Origin: Elusimicrobia bacterium RIFCSPLOWO2_01_FULL_60_11
GTDB lineage: Bacteria; Elusimicrobiota; Elusimicrobia; 2-02-FULL-39-32
Length of the DNA: 10,433 nucleotides
NCBI GenBank assembly: GCA_001800085.1
Contig: MGUS01000020.1
Location: 147-10,579 of the forward strand
Direction of reading: 5' to 3'
Shown: positions 1 through 8,100 of the stretch, in pieces
How positions within the stretch are numbered: the stretch's first letter is position 1
Layout of the letters: the number at the start of each line of letters is the position of its first letter
Notes under the pieces: model-generated
Database searches by the model: none
What the model saw: only the letters and a program-made list of their open reading frames with translations
What the model was told of the DNA's origin: nothing
Translations under genes and position numbers: made by a program

Positions 1-2122
1 GCAGGTCGGACACATCGTCGAGCTTCACCCTGGCCCCGGGGATGCCCATGAACTCCCGCATCATGTCCACAAAGGCCACGTAAGTCTTTCTCTCCCGGGG
101 GGCAAGGCCCCCGCCCATGATCTTGTAGCCCCGATGGATGTGCTTCATCAGGAGTTCGGTGTTGATGTATTCCGTGCCCACCCGCCGCGCATCGTCGAAG
201 AAATTGGGCGTGGCGAGCCCGCGGTTGATGGCTTCGCGCCCGATCAGCTCTAAGTTCCACCTCGTCTCCTGGCGAAGGAGCACATCATCGGTAAAATTCC
301 GGTAGACCCAGATCTTCTTCAAAGCATCGACGAGCCGGAGATATTCGGCGTCTTGAACATATCGGCCGTCCTTGTCCTTGTTGATCTTGTAGCCCCGCGC
401 CCGGGCCATGCCGTTCTCGATCAGAAGCGAGGGTGTGATAGACCCGGCCGGGAGTGCCTTGAACGGTTCATGCCGGAAGAAATCGTTCATAAGACCGGAC
501 TCCTGCGCGTTCGAAGGCGTGGGCGGAGAAGGGATGAGCTCCCCGGGAGTTTGAAGCAGAGGCGGCTTCAAAAAGGCCTCCGGATGGCGGTAGCGCATGA
601 AGATGTCCATCAATTGGTCCCGGTCGATGAACATCGAGAAGAAGTGCTGCACTGAGCGCACGTTGTTAGGATAGGTGATGAGCCCCGTCTCCAAGGCGAC
701 CCAGGGACCCTCCAATTTGGTGTCGGATTCGCGCTCTTTGGACAGGTCCATCCCGGTCTCGTTGGCGATCATGGTGACCATTTTATTGACATCGATGGAA
801 GGGATCCCTCTCTTCTTAAGGACGGTGTTGATCTCCCGCACAGCCATCTCGATGTCGGCTTGCGGGTCGCCGGTCCAGGTGAGTGCGTTGGCGATGTTCC
901 TTTGAAGCCGGTCCACTCCAAGGCCCAGGAACCCCGTCAGCTTTGATTTGTGGTTGTGGGCGACGGCCTCCAGGATGGCCGCGTTGAATGTGTCGTAGAT
1001 GGCGTCCAATACCGCCGGGTTGGACACAAAATCGAGCTTGAACTTGTCCGTCTCCTTAACGTCTCCCGGCTTCGCAGACCCGGCTTTTCTGAGTATTACG
1101 GCCTGCTGCCAGTCCTCGATCGCCATCAGAACCCGGCCCTTGGGCGCGGCTTCAAGCTCCGCGCGGACGGCGGAACGGACGCCATCGCGGCCGCTTTGAT
1201 TCAGTAACTCCCCTGAAGGCCCCTTCGGGTCGCGGTATCGCTTGAGAAGCGCCGCCTCCGCTTCATCGGGCAGGAACCGCTCGGAGAGAAGGATGAAGTC
1301 AACTTCTTTTTCCGTCAGATTCGGGTTGTCCGCGCTGAACAAGGAATCCGGGTGCAGGATGGAGAAGATATCGGCCAGGATGCCGTATCTTTCAGCCCGG
1401 TCGGTCGCGGCCTTGGCCCGGCGCGCCAGGTCGGCAAGGCCCGGGTTCTTTTGGAGGATGAAGGCGATCTCCAGGATGTCTTCCGCGAAAGCGTCGCGGA
1501 TGGAGTCCATGAACAATTCACGGGTGAGGTCCACATTTTCAAGGAGGATGTTGATGGAATCGGGATCGGAAGCGTCAAAGTGGTGGCGGGGGTTCATATG
1601 GATGCTCAACCCCCAATTGACATGGGTGCCGGGAACCCCCAGAGTCTGCGCCGCAAGTTTATTGGAAAGGACCTCCCAATCCTTTTTATGCTCGTCGGGA
1701 TGAAAAAGGTCGCGCCGATCGACCAGGGCCTGGAGTTGCGTGTCTTCCAGCCCCCCGTCCATCCGCAGGTATTTTTCCAGGATGTCCATGAGCGTCTCCA
1801 GTTCCGCGACGGTGTATTTGGAAACAGTGTCCTGCAAACTCAGGCCGCGCGTGATGGAGAGCCGCTCCAAGAGCGTATTCTGGTCCTTCTCCAAACTCAG
1901 AGGGGTCCCTGTCGCGAAGGTCTTGCTCTGGTGGGTGTCGATATGCTCTTTCAACGCGGCCAGGAAACCGGGGTATTCATCGGGATCGAATCCGAGCTGG
2001 AGGCGGGAAAGGAGTTCCATGAAGAGGGACAGGCTGTGGTTCCCATCCATCAGGAAAGCCGTGACATTGGGATAGTCCCATGTGAGGGGCTGGTTCCGGG
2101 GCAGAGTCCTGTGGCCGCTAGC
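1..2122 (-). other. Helical soluble tail of unknown function, runs off the window
   Basis: Residues about 2771-3477 are soluble, mainly helical and acidic, with no membrane helix. Visible landmarks are a Leu-rich helix (SLSLFMELLSRLQLGFDPDE), a His-rich segment HVNWGLSIHMNPRHHF (2937-2952, about 1577-1627), a helix-rich stretch with ARRAKAATDRAERYG, the peptide AILEAVAHNHKSKLTGFLGL, and near the edge GYKIMGGGLAPRERKTYVAF. None matches a family I know. The frame is still open at position 2, so the protein continues. The region has the same codon use as the rest of the gene, so it is not a recent foreign insert. Confidence 0.6.
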
Positions 2123-5100
2123 CAGGGAAGGTGCGAGGGTGATGCGGGCCTCGTGCGGCCTGCCCGGGTCGGTTTCGTTGCTGTTGTATATCCTGAACCT
2201 GACATCGATGGATCCGACCCGCTTGCCGATCTCGTTGAAGGACTCGATCCCGGTCTTGCGCCGGAGCGGGTCCAGAAGTTCGATGTTGTGGAACCCGCCT
2301 TCTTTGGAAACATGGCGCATCAGGGGATATTCCGGCGAGACGAGGTCCGAAGGGTTCAGCTGGAGCTGCACCCGGCCGCCGTCCGGCAAGACGGCCCAGG
2401 CCAGGGCGTCCGCCCGGCTCCCCGGAGCGAAGTTCCCGCTCGGGACGCGAACCCTTAAAAACGGGAACTTAATAAAGTCCGCTACGGGAATGCTCACATC
2501 GATGACGCCTTCTCTTGCGCCTTCAGCTACCACAATGGCGGCTGAATCCGCAGTGCCGGGGACCGGGCTGACTTCCACTCCCGGGCCTGCCCGCAGATTG
2601 GAACGGATCGGAATGACCTCTTCCGGATAGGGGGAATTCAAGGGGCCGGTCAAGTCCCTGGGATTAGCGGCAAAGTAAGCGGAGTCGGCAGGCAGTTCGG
2701 ACATGGGAACTCCCCGATGCTTTTGATAGGCCCTCTCCTGCTCTTCCTCGGACGAACTCCCCGGGGGCAGGACGTCCTCGCGGACCGCTCCGTAAATCGA
2801 GACTCTTTTGATGAACTCCCGCGATTCGTCATAGAATCCGGATACAAGGACCAGGGCCGCGCGGCCAGCGGCGGCGAAGGGAAGGCGCGTCATGCCCTCG
2901 AATGAGAGGGCGAACATGCCGATAAGAAGCTGAAAGACCAGAACGACCGCCGCGGCCTTCACTCTCCAGTTCTTCGGCGCTTTTTTGATGAAATCCTCGA
3001 ATTTGGCCCAGGCACGGTCGTTCCTGGGCCAGAAATAGGCGATGGGGAAGATGGCCACGGCCGTGAATCCGATGACCATCGCGGAAGCATAGTTAAGGAA
3101 GTTGTGGGAAAGGCCGGTCATGTTCATCGTGGCCCAGACCACGACGGCCCAAATGACCGAAAGCACCGCTGACCCCATGAGGGAGCGTTTGGTTCGGTAC
3201 AAGCTTTCCAACCTGCGGCGGTCGATGAAGCTCAAGATCACCAGGGCCGCCATCAGGATGTCCGCGTATGTGAAGAGGGTGAAATCGAGATTGACGCCGG
3301 CTTGAAGGCCTAAAGGCAGGATGAAACCGACGACATGGGCATAAGCGAGGAAACCGCACCACTTGAGCATTTTCCACATGTAAAGTGGCGCTCCGTAAAG
3401 GGGTGGGGATTGAGCCGTGGGCTCGGGCGGGCGTTCGGCATCTTCCCGCCTCCTGTCCCATTCCTGCAGCCAGCCCCTCATGCTCAAGGGGCTGAATACC
3501 GCCCAGGCGGCGTAGAAGACGAGCACGTTCTGGAGCAGGAATCCCGGGATGGCGAAACCCAGGCCGTTGAGGACACCGAAGAAAGCGATGGATGTCGCGG
3601 CCGCAGCCACACCCCACTTATGGGTGCGGAGGCGGTCCATGAAGAATTTCCCCAAGTCGCCCTTGGCCAGGAAATAGATCAACGCGGCGGTGAGGGTCCA
3701 TAGGAGCGCCTTCCCCGCAGGGTTATAGAGCAAGGTGCGGATTCCCTCGAAATAGGACGGTAGGAATGTGAGATATCCGAAGAACCCGGTCGAGATGAGT
3801 TCCACCACTTCGGTCCCCCAGCCGTATTGCTGCAGGTAAATGGCCAGCGATACGGAGATCGGTTTTGCGAGCAGGAAGATGATGGAACGGATGATGGTGT
3901 TGATGAAATCCTTGAACTGGAGGCGCGGGATCTTCTGCTCGATGGTGACGCCCTTGACCTGCACGAAAGCCCCGGCCCAGAACCAGCTCACCACCCCCCC
4001 CACGATCATGGTCTCAAAGGTGCGGATCAACCCCACCGCCGCGGTGTCCGAGGAGATGTGCGTGTTGTAGAGCGTGATCACCAAGAGTCCAGCGAGGGTC
4101 GGCAGGACTCCATAGAGCATCTGGAGAAGCGTGATCTGCTGTTCCTTCGTGGCCTTGGCCACCAAAAGGTTCCGGTCCTGTTCGACCCCATTCTCGATCA
4201 TGAATTCGATGACCTGGGTCGTGGCGAAGGATATGGCGAACATGGCCTGGCCGATCACGACCGTCTGGAGCCAGTTCCACTGCACGCCGAAGATCTCGGT
4301 GTTCCACCAAAAGCTGGTGTTGATGGGTTCCGCCCCCCAGATCTGGAAATATTGGCCCACGATGTCGGCCACCACCGCGCCGAAAACGATGATAAAGGCG
4401 TTGAAAGTATATGTCGCGGGGCGGTACATGCGCTTGGCAGGGTCTTTCAAGCTCACCATGAACCCGCCCAGCCAATCCATGAAGGGCTTGTCGTGCCCGG
4501 GACGGTATCCCGCCGGATCTATCTCAGGGAACGCTTCCCACAATCTCCGGGAAAGAGACCGGGCCTTGGATATGTTCCAGACGGCCCGGACCAGCAGGAC
4601 GGTGAAAATACCGTAGAGCGCGAAGCCCACTGCGGCTGGATTTCCAATCTCAGCCCCGGAGTAATTGAGCAGGAAGGGGCCGAATGAGCCGAAGAACCAC
4701 CCGGCGGAAGCCAGAAGAAGGGCGCCCTTCCATGTCCCCAGGGATTTGAGCATGCCTGAAAAGTCCTGCACGACACCCCTGTAAGCCGGCGGGCTTATTT
4801 CCGCCAATTTATCCAGCAGGCCGATGACGGAGGAACCGATGAATTTGATGGCATGCGCCAAGACATCGGCGATATAGCGCCAGCGGATGAAAAGCGGGGC
4901 AGGGCGACTGGACAGATATGCGCTCCCGAGGAAATTGACGAAACTCATCGCAAAGACCGCGGGCAGGAGGAAAGCCGACGGCAGGTTGTAGAGAGTGGGG
5001 TACCCCAGCAGATACGAGACCAGGGGGATGACCACAAGCCCCAGGGCCCAGAACATCTGGGACGATATCTTGATATCGGTGTCCGCCTCGCTTGTGGGAA

Positions 5101-8100
5101 CGCCCTTGGCATCCGTCGGCGGGTTGATGGAATAGAAAAGGATGCTGGAGCGCCGCCTCGGAAGGAAGGTCTTCCCCATCCAATAGACGATGCCGGCGGA
5201 AGCTGCGGCCGTGATCAGGCCGGGCAAATTCAGATAGGCGCCGGCCTGGTGGAAAAGACCTCCCAGACCGGCCCCGACCAACATCGAAAACGCCGCGGCA
5301 GGGAGCTTATGTCCCGGATCCGAACGGGACTGGAAGCCGGCATCCGCCTTGACATACCCCATGATCTGGAGGAGCTGCCAACTCAAAAAGGTCACTTCCC
5401 AATTGGTCGTAGGAAGAGGGGTATCCTTGTCATCCGAGGGCTGCTGGGGCTGGATGGTTTGGACCAGGATGCGGACCTGCTTCCCGGTGTGGTCCAGGCG
5501 GGTCAAGTTGGCATCCCCCGCAAAATCCACCAGGAGCCGCGCGAACTCGGCTTTGGTGAGGTAGCGGTTCAGGCGCTCGATGAATTCAGAGTCGGACAAT
5601 TCATCCAGGCCTTCAAAATCATACGGCAGTTCGGGGTATTTCAGACCGGAGCCGTCATCCGCGACGGCCACCTCCCGGATGCGGGCCGCCAGGAATGTCC
5701 TGAGATCCGTCAACTTTTCGGGGACCATGTCATTCAGGGTCAAATGACCCCTTCCGTAGGAGTAGTCGAACAACTGCGCGATGGCGCCCAGGGATAGCGC
5801 TCCGGCGATGGAGGCGGCGATGCCGGCATGGCCCGCGATCGTGTTCAGCGCCATGGTCGTCATCCCCCCCGCATCCCAGGCCAGGACCGCAACGAGCGCG
5901 GTCAAATAAGCCGCGTAACCTAAAGTCGTGATTCCGGCGACTTTGAATCTTTGGATGGGAGTATCCTGATTGGCGCCAAATTTGGCGATGGCCACTCCGT
6001 AAGGAAGCAGAAGGGCATCAAATCCCTGGGCAAGGGCTTCACCGATGATGTTGTTCACAAGTACGGACAGGAACCTTCTGAATCGTGTGCTATCCTCGCC
6101 GGCAGCCCTGCGCGCCAGCCAGCCGGGGAGCCCAAGGAAAGCGTAATTGACGACGATGTGAGTGGTCTCATGCGCAACGACGACCGCATGGGTGAGGGTT
6201 CCCGGGGTGACCAAGGACTCGATTTGCTGGGTCAAGGGATCATGCCGTCCCAACCATGCCGTTATTTTTTTGCCTGCGGAGCGGTTGGATATCACCGCCA
6301 TGGCGGCTTTTGCCGCGGTCCATGCCATGGGGGCGACGAGAAGAGAGATCCAGAAGCCCTGAAGCAGGAACGCTGCCACGGCAAAAGATGCAAATCCCCC
6401 CAGGGCAGTCCGGAGATTGAGCGGAGCGGAAACAGGAGCGGGCGCCTCTACGTCATCGTCCGGGAGTTCATCTGAAGTGTCGCCGAGGTTCCGGATCACG
6501 TTGGCGGCTTTTGTTTTGAGCTTGGTCAGCTCCTGCCTTTGCGCGCGGCCTTCGACCAGATTCTTGCCCATCGCCAGCAATTCAGTAACACTCATGCCCT
6601 CAGCTTCACTCATGCCCTCAGCTTCACTCGTGTCCTCTGCAAAAAGCCGGGGGTCCGAATACACGACTCCAAGCTGGTCCGCTCCCATTGCGTTGAGCAG
6701 GAGATTGACGTTCTGCGCCCCAACGACCCTGGACTGCAGGTTCGCGGCGGCCAAAACTCCCGCCTGGGCCATTTTGAGTCCGACCGTGTCATAGTGCATG
6801 ATGATATGGGCGATCTGTCTAGCGGCGTCATCGACATCCGGTTCCTGCGTATCCAGTTTCCCCTTCATCTTCGACATCACGATCGGACTGATCCACTTGC
6901 CCATGAATTTCACGGCCAGGGTCTTCATCAGCCAGAAATTGTCCATGGAGCGGGACAATACGGCAGGGGTGCCGTAAGCCGTCACCTCGATCGGCGGACC
7001 GCTCGTCCCGGTATTGTCGACATAGGGCAAGTCGATGACCGAGTACATCTCCTTGACCCATTCAAATTCATCCCCCTCGAGCCGGTCCGGCCTGTAAATG
7101 ACGCGAACGTCCTTCCCTTTGGCCTTCTCCGACCTGATGCTGTCCATCAGGTAATCTTCGTAGGCCTTGGAGGTCCAGGCCTTGTCCGGGTCCTCGCCTT
7201 TTGATTCGGCTTCCCTTCTGACTTTTAATATCTGCTTGACGATGTCATTCTGGGTGATGACCAGGACATGTTTGTGCTGCCAGTTCTGGGGGTCGGCATA
7301 GAAATCGATCATGGATTCGGCATAGGTCTGCCGGAACAGCTTGCCGAAGGCCTTTCTGACCCATTTTCCCAGTGAATTGGGATTGTCGCCTCCCGCCACG
7401 ACCGCAAAAACCTCCAAATCAGGATACAAGACGTCATCCATATATTTGACGACTTCGGGATTGAACGCGTTCAGATACGCGCTCCTTATGATTTCGCGGT
7501 TCGCAACGCGGATCTGCTTGGCGGTCAGATCAAGACCCTCGACAGACATCTCGTCCATGGTCTGATTCAGGACCTCGATCAGGATCTCGGGAGTCACGCC
7601 CGAATACCCCGCAGCGCCGCCCGGCTTCTTCCGCAGCAGACGGTCGAATGTGAGCTTGACCTTCCTTTGGGCGTCCGTTTTAGGGTTCTGCAAATGCTCC
7701 TGGAGGATGGCGGCGTCAACGGCGCCTTTGGGAAAGAGAAGCGTATCCAGGTTCTGTTCATCGACCATGAGACTTGCCTTGATCGCGGTATCGACCTGGT
7801 GTCCCACCTGCTTGTATCCCACCCATTTCAAGACGGTGTTCCACATCTCGGTCCAGCGCCCTTCCTGCTTGCCGAACGCGCCGATCCAAAAACGCTTGTT
7901 GATCACGTAGAATTTATCGATCAGACGGAATTTCACGTCCGGGTCTTTTTTCTGCTCTTCGATGAGTTTTTTATGGTTGTCGCTGCCGCTGTATACCAGT
8001 GAAAACATGCCGGCGAACGAACCATGAGCGCTCCGTCCGGTGATGATCTTGTGGAAAAATTTGACGGTCTTGCGGTAATAATCGAACAGATAGGTCAGGA

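Noticed and set aside
1352..2458. Plus-strand ORF of 368 codons, the longest closed ORF in the window
   Set aside because: It lies exactly codon-aligned and antisense to the giant frame, where C/G-ending codons suppress stops. Its translation is Gly/Arg/Val/Asp-biased with no domain or convincing ribosome binding site.
3827..5797. Plus-strand ORFs of 286 and 314 codons (3827-4687 and 4853-5797)
   Set aside because: They are antisense to the membrane helices of the giant protein. Their translations are strongly His/Asp/Gly/Arg-biased, typical of reversed hydrophobic codons, and they have no recognisable domain.
5750..6403. Assignment to M50 site-2 protease or CAAX/ABI family
   Set aside because: The second M50 motif (N/L-xx-P-xxxx-DG) and the EExxxR motif were not found. 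An M48-like arrangement fits better.
6590..6640. CRISPR-like direct repeats
   Set aside because: There are only two full 18-bp copies with no spacer, and they are in frame within coding sequence. This is a tandem linker repeat.
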